A stretch of 64,000 nucleotides of DNA. Origin: Edolisoma coerulescens (lineage: Eukaryota > Chordata > Aves > Passeriformes > Campephagidae). The stretch covers positions 2,108,001-2,172,000 of the forward strand of contig VWZW01005522.1 of the NCBI GenBank assembly GCA_013397115.1. Reading direction: 5' to 3'. Positions 35,124-49,432 of the stretch are shown in pieces. Each line of letters begins with the position of its first letter. Within the stretch, counting starts at the first letter, position 1. A program made the translations under genes and the position numbers. A model generated the notes under the pieces. It was given only the letters and a program-made list of their open reading frames with translations, was not told the origin of the DNA and did not search any database.

Positions 35124-38100
35124 AGCGCAGTGTGCAACCACCATGGGTTGTGTAGCCAAGGAGCTAGGGGCCCTTTTCCAGTGGGAGTTAGAGTCCTGGC
35201 CCTTGGGCTCATGCATGGAGATGTCAGTGAGAGTTTCCTGGCACAGAAGTTTCTTTCTGGCAACACTTTCAAGCACTTTTTGTTTTCAATAATGTAAATT
35301 GTGTGTGATCTGCAGGACAAAATCAACTGTGGTATAAAAATGGAAAATGAGATTAGTGTTTTCTGATTTGCTAAAGAACAGGTGGTGGTAATGACACACC
35401 TAGCTATTTTGTGCTATTCCAAACTGGGCTGTTATCATCTGGTTTGCATTAGAAACTGTGAATGAGACTGGTAAAAGAAGTGAATAGAAGAAACTGGCAT
35501 CAGAGCTAACTACTTTCCCATATCTTAAGGTAGAAATTAAAAAAAACTGACCTTTTTTATGCTTGCAAGCATAATTACAGCCTGATTAGTATCCTTATAG
35601 AAAACAGATTTTCGGCCTTGGGATACTTTGGATTGTGGAAGATCGGCTTCCAGAATAAAAACAACATGCTCAGGCATTTTTTAGTTTTTTTTTCTAAGAA
35701 TATGCAATAATTATTTCTTAGCTTCAAGACTTTAGGATAAAAATAGATAAAGCAGTGAGTTGAAAAAGTCTTTTCTGCCCTGGCCAATGGGTTATTGTCT
35801 GCTCTTTATATTTAGCTGTGGAGAGAACTCTTCCCCCCCGCCCCCCNAAAAGAGTATTGCTCAGCTTCAAGCCTTGGCTTTCATCTCTTTTAGCATGTAT
35901 GGAAATATTCCCCAGCTTCCAGGAACAGACCTGTGAAATCTGTGAGATGAAGACTGTTTTTTGACAAATGTAGTCCTGGTATTGGTTTGTGTACTTATTA
36001 AGTTACATTTTGAATATAAATTCTTTGTTTGCAAAGTGCAGAACATAATTTGTTGCTAAACAAATTATAAGCTAATGTAGGCTCTTTCTTTTTGCAACAA
36101 GTCATCTATGATGCTCTTATTAATTTATTTTTATATCAAATACCATCTGTGTTCTTTGTTATAATACTGTAGTTTTAGCAATTAGCGCTACGCTGATAGA
36201 GCTGTACCTCAAATGTTAATTTCTTTACTAGTTGGCATTGATCTTTTGTTCCATGCTGTTAGTTCTGAAATCTGGAACTCTGTTGCATACCTCTAAATTA
36301 CTGATCCTGGAGCCATATTTCAGGTTGTTTTGATGTTACGTAGATTAAGCTTAGGATATTTTAAATCCCACAATGCTGTGTGTATTGATTTATTTATTAT
36401 TTAAATACAATACAACTTACCTGAAGTACTGAAATTTGTTCAAATGTAGAAGACATTTGCAGTGCCTCCTGCCCTTTCTGGGAGTTACTGCTCCTTGAAT
36501 AATTACTGCGGGTTCATTCATTGTAATCCTTATGCAGGTAACTTCTGGATGAATTGGTGTGTTTTGTAGTCAGAGTCCTTTGTTTGCTGGATCCACGTGA
36601 GGGAGAGGATATTTGGCTTTTTGAGCAGGAGGATGTCTCATGAATTATCCACCAATGGTTTCGTCTGACCAAGGAAGAAGTGATACTGAATACAGAGAGG
36701 GGTTTGCGATCATCTCTGTTCCACTCTGACTTGAGTATAAAGTCAACTGGAGCTAATTCTGTTAGTGTCATTCATCCCTCTTGCAAATTAATCTGAACTG
36801 GTCAGAAAAATTAGAGAAAGATGACTCTGCAGGAGAATATCTGATTTCCTCATTCCCACTTCTATACCACTGGAGATGATGGCTAGTTAAGGGCACTCCA
36901 AGAACTATTGTTTCCATGTTGTTTGACTTGGCTGCGTTGAATGCACGCTGGTATTCAAAAACAAAACAGCTTTGTGTGATCAGAAGCACAAAGGTACTAC
37001 TTCTTCCTTGGTGTCCTGTCATGCCTCTCGTTATCATGTTCTGAATGTGCCTGCACAACACTTAGAAGCAGAAGGAAGCTTGTTCTGTTTGTGGTTCAAG
37101 CTGGCTGGCAGGGAGCCAGCTCCCATCTGAAGGCCGTGCAACTTTTCAGTTCAATGCAGTGTCAGACTTAAGTTAACACAATTCTGCTGTGTCTACAAGT
37201 CTTATTTTTTTCCCCTGGGTTTGTTGGGCAGCTTGGAACTCAGGAGGTATGACCTTGTCTGCAATAGATGACATAGCTGTATGCTTTATCACATATGCCT
37301 TTTTTTTTCTTTGGCAAGCAATGAATTGAGATTCTTCTTAGAAACTTTAAGGCTCTTCACTTTTTCTGCTCTACCTACATGCCCAAACCCATTTGCTGTT
37401 TGGAACTTTTAACAACAGTTAATGGTTTTAGCTTTTTTTGTGTTCAATTGCTCTGTTACTTCAGCACTTAAAAAACGGGGTATGGAAGAAAACCAAAGTA
37501 AAGAGTTTACAATTTAGAAAATTTGTAGCTAACTTTAAAATTGGAAAATCTAACCCAGAGATTTTATATCTGTGTCGTGACAGTTTAATTCACATTCCAC
37601 TTGCAAGCTAGGCCCCCAGAAAACAAGGGATGTACCTGTGGGAAGTTCTGTATGTGACTTGTTAATTATAGTGGAGTGAAGGGGTAGTACTGCCCCAAAC
37701 TTTGGCTGGAAACCTCAGCTCCGATGTTCTCTCCTCTATAACCCTCAGCGTTACAAAAGTGAGAACCCACCTGTAGATGGCCTCTCCCTGCTCCAGCCTC
37801 TCCAGCTATAAATAAGTGTGTAATAAAAGCACAGGACTGAACATGAGATGTTGGAAAAGGAGAGAGCATCAACAACAGTCTGGGGAGTGAAACTGTGAAG
37901 CTCCAGCAGCTTCCAGCACTGGCTGATGAGTCTGTGCACGTAACACAACCAGATCCAAGCATCAAGTGACAGACCAGTAATGGCTGAGAAAGCAGGGAGT
38001 GGAAGCAGCAATTTGAAGTACTTGCGGTTAGCTTGAGCTCTGCGAGGGCCATCGTTCAAACATGTTTTTCTGCTCTACATGAAAATTTTGTGTCTGTGGA

Positions 38101-40143
38101 TTGGCTGCACTCTTTCCGTATTTATCAGAAAGGACCAGTAGTTGCAGGAACTGAGTTGATGGCAGGTCACCTAATTCCTTTGACCTTTCAACTAGAATAG
38201 CAAAAGAAGCCAAAGTCACATTTTGCTTACTTTTTTTATTACCCCTCTCTAAGGCAGTCATGGTATTCTTGAGAATACAAACAGAATTCATTTTTATCAG
38301 GAACACTAATTTTATGCTGGTTTCAGAAGCTTGGAAATGATCTTTATCAGAAACTGGAGGCTGATCCTTTTGAAAGAAGGCATGATGAAGTCACGAGGGT
38401 GCAGGCCTTAATCAGATCTGCTTGCTGTCAAGCAGGTTCTGTGTTCCCTGGATAATCGGAAACCTTGGCTGCTGCTTTGTCTTTTAGCAAGGCTAGCTAT
38501 GCTTTTACAGCTAGAGAAGAGAGAAACTACTTTTTTCTTTCCTCAAGCTTCATCTAGATAGCTCTGGTAATTTCTACACATCTGTTGTTAGCTGGGGCTG
38601 AAAATTGTTCATTAGTTGGCAATGTTCTCTGTAGCAAGGAAATATGACCCCAGTTGTAAGATTAAAGTGTGACCTGTTCCTTTTTAGCGCCAGACCTGTA
38701 TTTCAATATTTGTTGTAATTTGTTTGAAGGGCTTGGCCTGGACATCCATTAAAATTCATTTTTATAACACTTGCTCCAAAACCTGATAACAGTTTCTTTT
38801 TTTAAATGTGCAAGGCTGTGATTTACAGCCCCTCTCTCCAGCTCGGGATGGCACTGTCAAGACCTATGGCTGCTTCAGCACGTGGGTGGGTTGGCAGGTG
38901 TGATAGCAGTGCCTGGACTGGGTCTTTTGATTCCACAACAGTTCCTTGTCTATCAAAGATGGTGTTGACTATGAGTTTCACTATCTAAAAGGGTTTTCTT
39001 GTGTGTGTGTTGCTTCAATTTTAACACTCTTAACTTCACATTCTGAAAGGGGTGTTGTCACTTATTTTAAGGAAATCTACTTGAGATGAGAGGTTATTAT
39101 ATAGTCATTCTTTAACTGGTTACCCCTTTTTTAGTTTCGCTTTTGTTGCGGTTGGAGGAATAGAGCTGATGCATGTGCAGGGTCAGCCTCTTTGGTTCCT
39201 TGCAGTGTGCATAAGGTCTCAGGGGAGTTGCAGATTTAGCAGTTTGTTCTGCTAAATTGGAAGATCTGATGTTAACCATGAGTTATACATATAACTTCTG
39301 CCTGTTCTCCACATCAAGGAAGAAGATAAGCTATGAATTTTGGTTCTTTGGCTTCAACTGGGACATGGAGGACATGGAAATCGAAGATTACGTTGTTCTT
39401 CACTATTGCTTTTCTCTCACTCATCCTTGTGATTGTTTCAAACCTCTGTGTGTATCAGTCTCAAGACCAAGTCTTCAGTGATCTTGAATTTGTGGCTGTT
39501 TTATGACTGAAGTTTAAAATTTTTTGATTCAAACTTCTTTAAAAGTTCTTGTGGGTAAAGAAGTTATTAATCATACCTTTCAGAATTTGATATTATTTGG
39601 TTTTGTAGCTTAATTGTAATGAGTGTTGCCATCTCTTGCAGAATTTAGTATGTCTCTTTTATTGGAATGCATTGTATGGATGGGGAAGAGGAAGCCGCAG
39701 GGGAGTACATTTCATTTCTTCCGCCACCAAGTCAGAGGATCTAATTTCCCAGACACAGGGCTCTATTATTGTTCTTCATCTACCCTTTTTAATAATTGCA
39801 AGGCTATCACCTCAGTTTGATTTGGAAGACTTCACCAGAAATTGGCAGTTCCAGGAGGGGTGCTCCTTCCTATCTGTCTGCCGAGGGCTTGTCCTTGCAT
39901 GTACCTCTGGCATACTGTTTGCCAGGTTTGATGCTGAATTAGAAAGGGCCTTGCTAGTGTGATCTGGGTTTGTCTGTCTATGGCATTTCAAATTTGTATT
40001 TACTTTCCAAAGTACCCAGTCACTGTCAGATTTTGATGGAAAATCAATCTGAATTCCTGTTCAAGACATTAACTTACATTTATGCAGCCTTTAGTCTCCT
40101 CTCTAAACTTTACAAGGAGCCTAAAAATGTAGAAATTTCCTTA

Positions 40144-40171
40144 GATGATGATGATATTATTATTATTATTA
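40144..40171 (+). repeat. GAT / ATT trinucleotide repeat
   Basis: A GATGATGAT run passes into about five ATT units. An ordinary microsatellite. Confidence 0.9.
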
Positions 40172-41109
40172 TGAGGTGGTGGTATGTTGTAAAAATTTTA
40201 AGCACTGCAAAGAGTAAAGGACAATACAGATGTGACAGAAAATGCATGGGATATAATCAGACAAAATATCTGCAGCTGATGATTATGTGACTACTAAATG
40301 AAAACAAAAGAAAATGTGAAAAGAAAGAGTAGGTAAATGAGGATTGTTTTAAAAAACACTGTCAGGAACTGAACTTATCAGGATGGAAAATCATACGTAA
40401 CTTCAGAGAATGTTTCAAGGAGGTTTTTTTGAGTATCTGGAGAATGAACATAAATACGTATTCTGTGCCAGAGGAATGTTTTCCTGGTGCCAGGTAATTT
40501 TTTTGTTGTCCTGACTGAATTTTTTTTTTTTTAATCCTTCTAATCTAGATGAGATTAAAAAAAAAAGCCACAAAACTCTCTTGACTACATTGTTTTCAAT
40601 ATGTTTGTTTTCTGTCTGTTGATATCCCTATCTTATTTTGATTCTGAAACTCCGATGTCTTTTAGTCATGTCATTGAACTAAATAATGTATTTAGGCTTA
40701 CTGCAAGATTTAGGATCTAAGGAGAAGTTTACAAGAGGCCAGTTTTCCAGTGTTACAGGTGACTCTTATACTTGTGAAACTATTATTTTTCCTCACATCT
40801 GTGTCTCTCTTCTCTGCAATAAATTGTATAAATCCCACCTTTATTACATCTTTTTTTTCTTTCTTTTAAATCCAGCATGTCTGCTGTGCGCATCAGGAGA
40901 AAGGCATCATGTGTGTTTGTGTGAAAAATATGTGATATGGATCACTATCAGTGATGAAATCTGTCGTTCAGGCCACCCTTACTTGAGTTATTGGACGATA
41001 TTAAAGGAACTAATTTGCTGCTCTGTGAATCAGCTTTTGGATAGACCAGAACACAGCCACTGAATTTCAGGACTGTTTGCTAAGGGGACACAGGGGTGGA
41101 AGTTAGAAA

Positions 41110-41440
41110 TCATTACAGAGTCATAAGTGGTAGGGTTAGAAGGAACCTTGAAAGATCATCTAGTCCAATCCTGCTGCTGTGGACAGGAGCATCTTCCACT
41201 AGACCAGGCTGCTCAAACCCATCCAGCCTGACCTTGATAACATCCAGTGATGGAGAGCCCAGAGCTTCTCTGGGCAACCTGTTCTAGTGTTTCACTGCCC
41301 TCATGACAACAAATTTGTTCCTTATGTCCAGTCTAAATCTTTCAATTTAAAACCATTAACTCCTGCCCTGTCACTGCAGATCTTGGTAAGAAGTCTCTCT
41401 CTGTCTTTATTACAGCCCTCTTTATATATTGAAAGGCCAA
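41110..41440 (-). mobile_element. CR1 LINE 3' fragment
   Basis: In minus orientation it carries the CR1 tail CATTACAGAGTCATAAGTGG, then AAAGATCATCTAGTCCAATCC. After that come the segment with CCATCCAGCCTGACCTTG, the dominant TCTCTGGGCAACCTGTTC, and GAAAGGCC near 41440. At about 330 bases it is the cleanest single CR1 copy here after the nested pair. Confidence 0.92.
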
Positions 41441-44174
41441 AATGTTATTTTCCAGTGCAGCTTCTGTATGGACTTTGCTGTCTGGGTCAGTGATTATTGT
41501 TTTGTTTGTTGCCAACACAGCCATGCAAGTCTATTATATCTCTACTGTTTCTTCAGCTTGTCTCCACTTTTGTATTGTTTCTGCTCCCCTCACCATCCTG
41601 TCTTGCCTCTGCAGGCTTTCTGTGCATGCCTGCTCTGTGCTGTTCAGTCCTGACCTGGCCTCATGAAGCCTTGCTGTCCTATCTCCCCATAGTCCTTCCT
41701 TCCCTTCTGTTCTAGCTAGTCCTTAATTCATTACACTTGGTAATCTGACTTTTATTCTTTTTTTTTTTCCTTCAGTAATGCAATGTCCTTAAGTTGTTTC
41801 TTCACAGGCCGACCTTTGCATTTCTTTTCTGTTTAATTTCTGGTTTCTTGTTGAAGTTTTTTTCTTCCTCCTTCCCTTCCTTTTATCTCAGGTCTAATGG
41901 ACTAGCTGATCCTGATTATTATTGTTCCCTTCCTCTCTTGTGCTTTCCTTCCTGAGCCTTACATGGCTGCTATGGTTTCTTTAGCCAAAAGAATCTGATT
42001 TTCAGGTCAAATGAACCCATCTTGTTGGGATATGTAGTTCTCTGTTCATGGCTTTTTTTTTTTTTTTTTAAGAGATACTGCCTCAACTGAACGATTTTGG
42101 TCCCTCTACATAGCTTCCTATCCCTCTTCTTTTCTTCCTTTTTCCCCAAGCAGCTTCTTTCTCTCCTTGGGTGCCTCAAGGGAGAGCTGCTGCTAATGCA
42201 GGAATGCCCCTGCCTCTCATTCTCAGTCCTTTCTTGTTTTCATCCTCCGTGCAGCTGGATCTACAGGCTGACTTCACCGGTTATCGCCTGAGGGAGTGTG
42301 CTCTGCAACGTCCACATGTCAGCGAGCTGGCCAACTGTTGCTGTTGAAAGATGTGATTTATAATAGATATGTTTGTCTCATAGCATTTGACTTTGGCCTA
42401 AAGAGAGAGCTAAGTGGAGAAAGTATAGACCTTAGCTGAAATACAATGTGCAGCTGTTCTCCAAACATACTGTTTATGATCCAGGATAATTCAGCTAAAA
42501 CGATCTGGAAACCTTCAGAGATAAAATGTGTCATTTAATGGTTATACTTCTTATTTTCTGAAGCAGTAGTAAGCTTGCACTCTTTCACTTTTTGATAGGT
42601 GAACCAGCTGGAGCTTGGAGTCTTGGAAGGGCTGGTTTGTAAGAACAAAAGATCTCAGTTAATTTGGACAGGCTGTATTTGCTCCAAGAGCTGGGCCATA
42701 CACCTGGCAGATGACAACTTTTCCAAAGGAGCCAGAGCATGGCTGGAAGACACTTCATTCCACCCTGTCGAGTAATGGTGGTGTACTGACAGGGGAAAAA
42801 AACTCAGCATGATAGATACCACTCAAGATCACTCCGGACATTTTTGTTTTCACCAGCATATGATGAGGGATCACCTCATAGTGCAAGGACTGGAATGTGG
42901 CCAGGATCATGGAGATGGCTAGGCAAGTTACTTATGTGCCTGAGATGCTTGGCCTGAGCCTGATGTTGCTTTTTTTTCCCTCTGTAACCACTCCAGAGTG
43001 GAACTGACGTGCTTCTTGTTAATAGTGCACTGTAACAGTGGTATGTAAAGGAGGTAAATAACATTTGTTCTCCCATCACTTAACACACATACTCAATACA
43101 AAATGTCAAAATATGTGACTAGTAAATGGTGCAAAGTTTCTGTGAAGAATGCCAATAGGATTTTTTTGTTCTCATTTCCACTTGAAAGTTATTTCTAGTA
43201 TTCCAAACAGAAAGCATTGTACATGGCAGTAATTTTCTGTGTGTTTACTAGAGAACTGCAGGACAGTATCTGTTTATTAACTCTCTGTGAACTTCCATCA
43301 GATGTGCTGAATTTTAACCGTAGAACACTTTGACTAGTGTGGAAGATTATGATCTCTGCCCTGTGCTCCAGAACAGAGGGAAATTGAAATGGCAGACTCG
43401 TAAAAATATTGTGTCTGTCAATATTTGTCTTTACACAAACATACTGAGGTTGGAAAGTGTTGTAGGTGTTCAGTTATAGGAGGTGTCTAGTAATTATGTG
43501 ACAGTAGATTTTGCTTTTCCTTTTTTCAGCTTGGCTCAGGATGCTGCCTAACGAGATTATCTGTGTGCTTGCTGCCACTAGCAGGGCAGTCCTAGTTCTG
43601 GCTGCGTGCTGGGGCTTCCTCTATTGAAGGTGATCTGATTCACCCTCAAATGAGAACAGTTTTCTGTTGCTGAGAGAAGTGAACTGGCTTGCAAAGCATC
43701 ACAGTGAACTCCGAGGAGTGGACAAAGAAAGGTGGAGTGGATCCATCTACTCTGTCAGCAGTACGCTCCTCGCTTAGCTCAGCCTCCTTGGCTGACAAAG
43801 CAAATGCCACTTGGTTGGTGTAGCAAATTTAGGTGGAATTCACAGCAGCAATAGGAAGATTCTTGGTGCCCCATCCTTCCCCTGTGGCCAGAGGCGATGC
43901 AGTGTCTCAGAAAATAGTCTCGAGTAGTCTTCACAATGGCACAGTGTGAGCAAGACCCTGTGATCACCATGATCATGGTCCGGGCAGTGACTGAACTGTT
44001 CAGCTGCAAGTTCCCTGAACTGTTCAGTCTGCACTTGCCACAAGAGGCTGCAGTTCAAGTGGGTGAAAACAGAACCTGACCATGTGTTGGACAGCCTTGA
44101 TAGTTGGCAGGGCCATCCCACCAGCTCAAGCAGCTCTGCTGGTGCACAGCTCAGGCAGGAAGGAGTTTGGCATT

Positions 44175-44276
44175 AGGGGAAAGGAGGGAGAAGTGAGGAG
44201 AGGAAAGGATAGAGAGCAAAGTGGCAGGGGAATAAGTAAAAACAAATGCTGAAAAAGAGAAATGGAGGAGAAGAAA
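44175..44276 (+). repeat. Purine-rich block
   Basis: About 100 bases with few pyrimidines on the plus strand, including near-pure GA stretches at 44175-44219 and 44251-44276. It could adopt triplex-type structure; this is not tested. Confidence 0.7.
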
Positions 44277-47200
44277 ACCCTTGCATGAGTTTTTGCCTTA
44301 AGATTTTGTAAGGACAATGTAGTAAAAAAAAAATAAGAAAAGGTAATTACTCAGATTCCCAAAACTCTGGTCTGGTTGCCCTGCACAGCAGTGCTTGATG
44401 GATTCTCCTTTATATTTCACTGAAAACATTTTGGACGGTCAGCTGTAGATTTGGCTTTGGTGTGAGGTGGTAGAGAGGGTCACACTACCCGTGTGACAGC
44501 TGGCAGGAGCACCCACACTGTCGCTCCTCCAGTCCTGCCTTAGGTAGGAGACAATACTAGAATTATGCCTGACCTTGTTGCTTGCTTGTTCTGTGGGCTG
44601 CCATGGGAGCTGGGCATTTAGGATGTCTTTTCTTTCTCCTTCTGGGGTTGCTTTGTTCATCCACTGGCTGCAGCAGGGAGCAAGGAGAAGGGTGCATGTT
44701 TTTAAACATGGTAGAATAGGATAAGAGGTGAGAGGATTTGTGATGTACCAGTCTGACCTGAACAAAGATCTGAGGTCCAGCAGTTGGCTTTTGGGGAAGC
44801 CATTTTTCATGGAAGTCTTCTGAGAGGGCTTGCATCTACATTACTGTTCTAGTCCCTGGCTGCTTAGCTGAAGCAAACCTCTTACCACAGTTTTAACTTG
44901 CATTTTTAATCACAGACCTTGAATCATAGACACTGAATTCCTTGCCTATAAAACGAAACAAAAAGGTGCTCTTTATCTACTAATGGCTGTTCACACCACG
45001 AGACCAGACTAGAAATAGAATGAAGTGAAATACCCCAAAATGTATATGTGGGGTTTTTTTGTAGGGGGAAAGTTTTATACAGAAAAATAGCCTCTGTATA
45101 TTTCTTGTTCACTAATTTTCAGTGGCTTGATGTCCTTCTCATTTCAAGGGTGTATGGCTATAGTTACAGATGGTGAAACTTAGACTGGGGAACAGCCTGT
45201 GGAAGAAAGGCTGGTGGTAGAGGAGGTCCATTTCTGTGTGAAATGCTGATTCCAAGTGGATCCACAGGGACTGGCCGATTTCCACAGCCTGAGCTGGGTG
45301 CTACGTGATCCCCGTGCCAGACAGCAAGAGTGTCGCCATGTTAGTTTATGTTTATACCAGCATTCCAGTTTTGACTTTGTTACTTATAATTTGACTGAAT
45401 TGCTATAATTATTACTCACTCTTAGGCCAATAGCTGTTGCACCAGATGGCAAAAGTGATCACGCTATGACTCTGCTTTGCCTTGTTCAAGAGTTCTCAGC
45501 ATCCAACTGTGCCTGCAAAAAATGTAATCTACTTACTACTGAGCACTTCTGGAGGTTTGGCTGCTTTATTGAGGTACTTTGATAAGAATAAAGTTCCAAA
45601 AAATCGAATTGGATTTTTTTAATCTGCATGTACTATGCCATATGAACTTGCAGTGCCACTAAGCTTGATCTGTATATGCATTATGGAAACTCATGTCAGC
45701 TATTTTGAGTGTATGCACACTCACACAAGATCTGGCCTTAGTTTCATTAAAATATGAAAATAGAAGAAATTTTGTTCCTGGTGTGTAAATGGATGAATTA
45801 CAAAAAAGTTAATTTGATTCCAGTGCCTGGGAATATTTGTTGGTACTGTTTAATCAGCTTATGCAGATACAGTGTTGGTGGCTTCTATTAGATCACATAC
45901 AACTAGATTAAAATGTTGGAAAAAATGATAATTATGTTCCAATGGCCATCAAATTGCAAGTGGTACTAATGGTGCTTTCATGTAATAAGGTACTATTTGT
46001 GTATTAATTAATTTGGGCCCCATGCCAACCTATAGCTGTCTGATTTTAGGTCCGTTTTTAATAGATTGGTGTGTGCAATAGGTTGGTGTGGTGTGTGCAG
46101 GTGTGGCATTTGTGCTCTGCAAAATCTTCAAATGGAAATGGGTTCAGGGTGTGACTGAATTCTCTGTCAAAGGTTAGTGGTGTCTTTAAATGAAACCAGG
46201 CTGTAGCCCATAGTTAGATCCCCATAATTCTAAATGACTAGCCGGGGAGTATACACCAGAAAAGCTAATCTTCTGGACTGGTTTCACAGGATTAACCTAT
46301 TTGTGTGAAAATTAAAATTCAGGTTATTTTTATTCTTTATTGAAGTACATGAAAAACCACGGCCAAATTTGCACTGTATCAACTTGGTTATGGTAGGAGG
46401 AGCTTTGTGGGCAAGATGTTTTTTAGAGTTCTCCCATTAGGAGCTGCAGGGAGGCTGGTCTGAGATGCTTATAAGTTTGTTCTTGAGGACTCTGCTGGGC
46501 TTTGCCTTAACCTGGCAAGAAGGATGTGGAGAATCTTTGGGTGTCAGCATCAGGGAAGAGAGCTCATTGTAGGAGGGAGATGCTGGAGATGTCCCCTTAG
46601 CAGGAGGGGTGATGTAAAAGGAAGAATGGGGTGGAGGAGGACACTTCTGTACAGCAGCAGAAGCAGATGTCAGAACAGAGGTGTAGTCTCTCACTGTATT
46701 TAGATGAGCACAGCTTTTGCCAGACTGGCTATGCCCTCTGCTATCTGTATGTGTTGGTTTTGTTGAAAAACCAGGGAGAAGAATTTACAATGCTCTTAGT
46801 TGTACTGGGAGACCATGATTCACTTTTCAGTCTGTCGTCAGAGCTGCTTTGAAGCAGTTTCCACAACAGTATTTAAAGATAAAATTGATTAAAGTTTCTA
46901 TTTAAAAAGTGTAACAAATTTTGCTGCTTAATTGAATAAAATCCAAGCAGGTATGCATTTGAACCAGTAAAATATTATATTTAATTTTTATATCTGTGCT
47001 GAGTCTGTCTGAAGGGCAGACATGGGAACAGAATACTGTCACTAAGCTCTGCCTTCAGGGACCACACTTGCACCTTTTGGAGCTGTCTCCAGGCCACCAT
47101 TGCAATCAATATTTACTGTAATCACAAATGAAATGAGGGAGTCTTAAAGTGGTGGGTGCATTTAATAAGATGTTATAATAACATAGCAATGAATTGAGGA

Positions 47201-47290
47201 TTAATCGAAACTTTTTAAACTGGTGCTGAATTGATTTAGTGATTTACATTTGGCTTAGTACTGTATGCCGGTGACAATAATTTATTAAAA

Positions 47291-47305
47291 AATTGCATTG
47301 CAATT
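47291..47305. promoter_or_regulatory. 15-base palindrome AATTGCATTGCAATT
   Basis: Perfect inverted repeat with a one-base spacer, in a repeat-free AT-rich stretch. TTGCAAT half-sites resemble C/EBP-type bZIP sites. Chance occurrence is possible. Confidence 0.3.
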
Positions 47306-49432
47306 TCCTCTTAATTGCACATGGTATGCTTCAGGGTGGCAGGGAAGATATTAAAATATGAGTAACAGATGTGATGTTAGCTAATGGAGCATCACATCCT
47401 GTATATTTTCCTCATCCTGTTATTTATTTATCTTTTAGAAAGAGAAAATCCACTTCTTCCTATGAAGTATCTGGTTTTTTTTTTTTTCCAGAGGGCTGAA
47501 CTAGTCATCTTTTCTCATAAATCAGTAAGTGGAGAACAGCCAAGTATAGTGGTTATGTACCATAACATTATTATTACTGTGGGGTTATTAAGTCTCAATT
47601 TGGCCTTCAGAATTTTAGATGTGCACCACTGTTTGGGATCTGAGCTAAAGATGCCTGGAGAGAATAAAAACTTTTGCATTCATGTCTGTGAACTGTCTGA
47701 GAATCCTTTATAGCTGTACTCTGCCAGATGTATTCTGTTCCAGCTGTGGCCAGGTAAAGTTGCTCTTGTCCTAGGTTAACCCTAGGGAAATTCTCTTTTC
47801 AAGGGCATTGTCCTTACATTGACCAGCTTTGACAACGTGTGCAGATCTATATGTACTGTGTCCAGTTGCTGTTGACACTCTTGCTCTTCCTTCTCAGTGC
47901 AGACACTGTCTCTCTTTTGTGCCATGGGATGATGCAGCACCTGAAGGAAGCCAGAGTTCTTGGGGTTTCTTTAAAAGCAGATACAACAGGAGATCTGGTG
48001 ATGGGAAGGTACTAACTATGCTTCCCAGGAACTTCTCTTGCAGCCTCTTACCCTTTCCCTTGAGAAGAGCAGTGTCTTGGTTAAAGACTTGAAAGAAATT
48101 GTTACTTTAACTCATTGTTAATTCACCTTGGATTAGATTTCTTCTAAGATAAATTGCATGTCTTTGCCTGGAAGTATGACAAACTTGAGATTTTTGAAGG
48201 GTTTTCTCCCCCTTTATTTAAGTAAAAGGAGAAAAAAAACAACCAACCAACCTCCAACACGTCTACAACCAACCATTAGTAATTATTGATTATTACCAGT
48301 AACTGTTATCTGTGCATTTACTTCTTTGCTCGCATGTCAGAAAGCTTGAAAGAAAACTGTTTAACAAAACTTTGATACGAGAGAAAATGACTTTGCTGAA
48401 AGCATTGGAACTTTAAGGTATTTTGGTTTCAGTTTCCTGTTAGTTTTCCCTGTAGGTGTATTGAGAAGTAAAATGTCCTCTAAGACACAGAGCTAGTCTT
48501 GTTGTGATGAAATAATATCCTTTAAAGTCTTTTTCATATTCTAGTACAGCAGTTGTGTTTACCACTTGTGCTGATACTTAGAACTATAGCCCAGTGTCTT
48601 CAGTTGGTGAGAACCGGAGATACCTGTTTTGTGAAAAGTAATCTCAGTCTGCTGCAGATCAACTTCATGGTCCATGTAACTTCTTGCTAAGAACACATAT
48701 TTTAAATATTTTTAATAGTTTCAGTTAGCTATTCCTGTGTGTTTCCATGGAGACAAAATGGAGCTTTTGAAATAGTCTTTTTCATGAAGAAATGCTGCAA
48801 AGTTTTGTGCTCTCTTTTGTTAATAATTCTGATTAATTCCTGTTAATTTCTAAGACATCATATTAGTTTTCTGATTTATTTCCTCCCAAGTTGTACAGTT
48901 CAAATTATCATAACATAACCAATTTCTTTACCATTCCTTAATGGTCTCTTACAACCACAAAATCCATAATTCATAAAGGAAAGGTTGATCAGCATGTACT
49001 AGAAGAATGGCTTTATGCAACGGATGTCGGGAAAGCTTTCACCAAAAGGATAGCTGCTACTCCTGCAAATGAAAAATAACAAGGTGCTACTTCTGCGTTG
49101 CAGTGATCGTCCACATAATCCTACATGAGCTGGATGGGAGCACTCTGTGCTGAGACCAATACCCTGTCTCAGAATAGTCATTGTTTGATGGGATTCATCA
49201 CAAAGGATAGGACAGATTGATGTTTTATATCACCTTTATCTACCTGCATGACCTCTGTGTAGCCTAGGAGTGATGTTGTTGTCCATAAGGATGGAAAGGT
49301 ATGCTGTGTTACCAATAGATTTTTGCTAGGAACAACCTTTAGAGCATAAAAATGGAACCTAAACTGGCTTTCTGTGGTTTGCATTACAGCTTTGCTGTAT
49401 TGATACAGAGTGTAATTCAGAGTGTAACATCC

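Larger units (their letters stand above)
34966..41109. other. Intron-like unique sequence
   Basis: About 6 kb with no recognisable exon. Notable items are two overlapping hairpins at 35079-35123, a C-rich run with an unresolved base at 35832-35847, an AT-rich conserved-looking stretch near 36000-36200, and GAT/ATT repeats at 40144-40171. Frames of up to 128 codons on the minus strand near 37.7-38.1 kb show no known protein and overlap each other in two frames. Confidence 0.5.
41441..49432. other. Intron-like unique sequence
   Basis: Eight kilobases without a supported exon. It contains T runs (42051-42070 and 47477-47488), CT-rich sequence at about 41540-41960, and a purine-rich block at 44175-44276. 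Two AT-rich stretches with conserved-element character lie near 45880-46020 and 47100-47330. Minus-strand frames at 43840-44121 and 44439-44810 lack start context, splice context or recognisable domains. Confidence 0.5.

Noticed and set aside
37666..38059. Two overlapping minus-strand frames of 102 and 128 codons
   Set aside because: Different frames over the same DNA with no known protein pattern. At most one could be real, and neither has support.
43779..44121. Minus-strand frames with His- and Cys-rich sequence
   Set aside because: No zinc-finger spacing (C-x2-C, H-x3-H) and no family match. Treated as chance.
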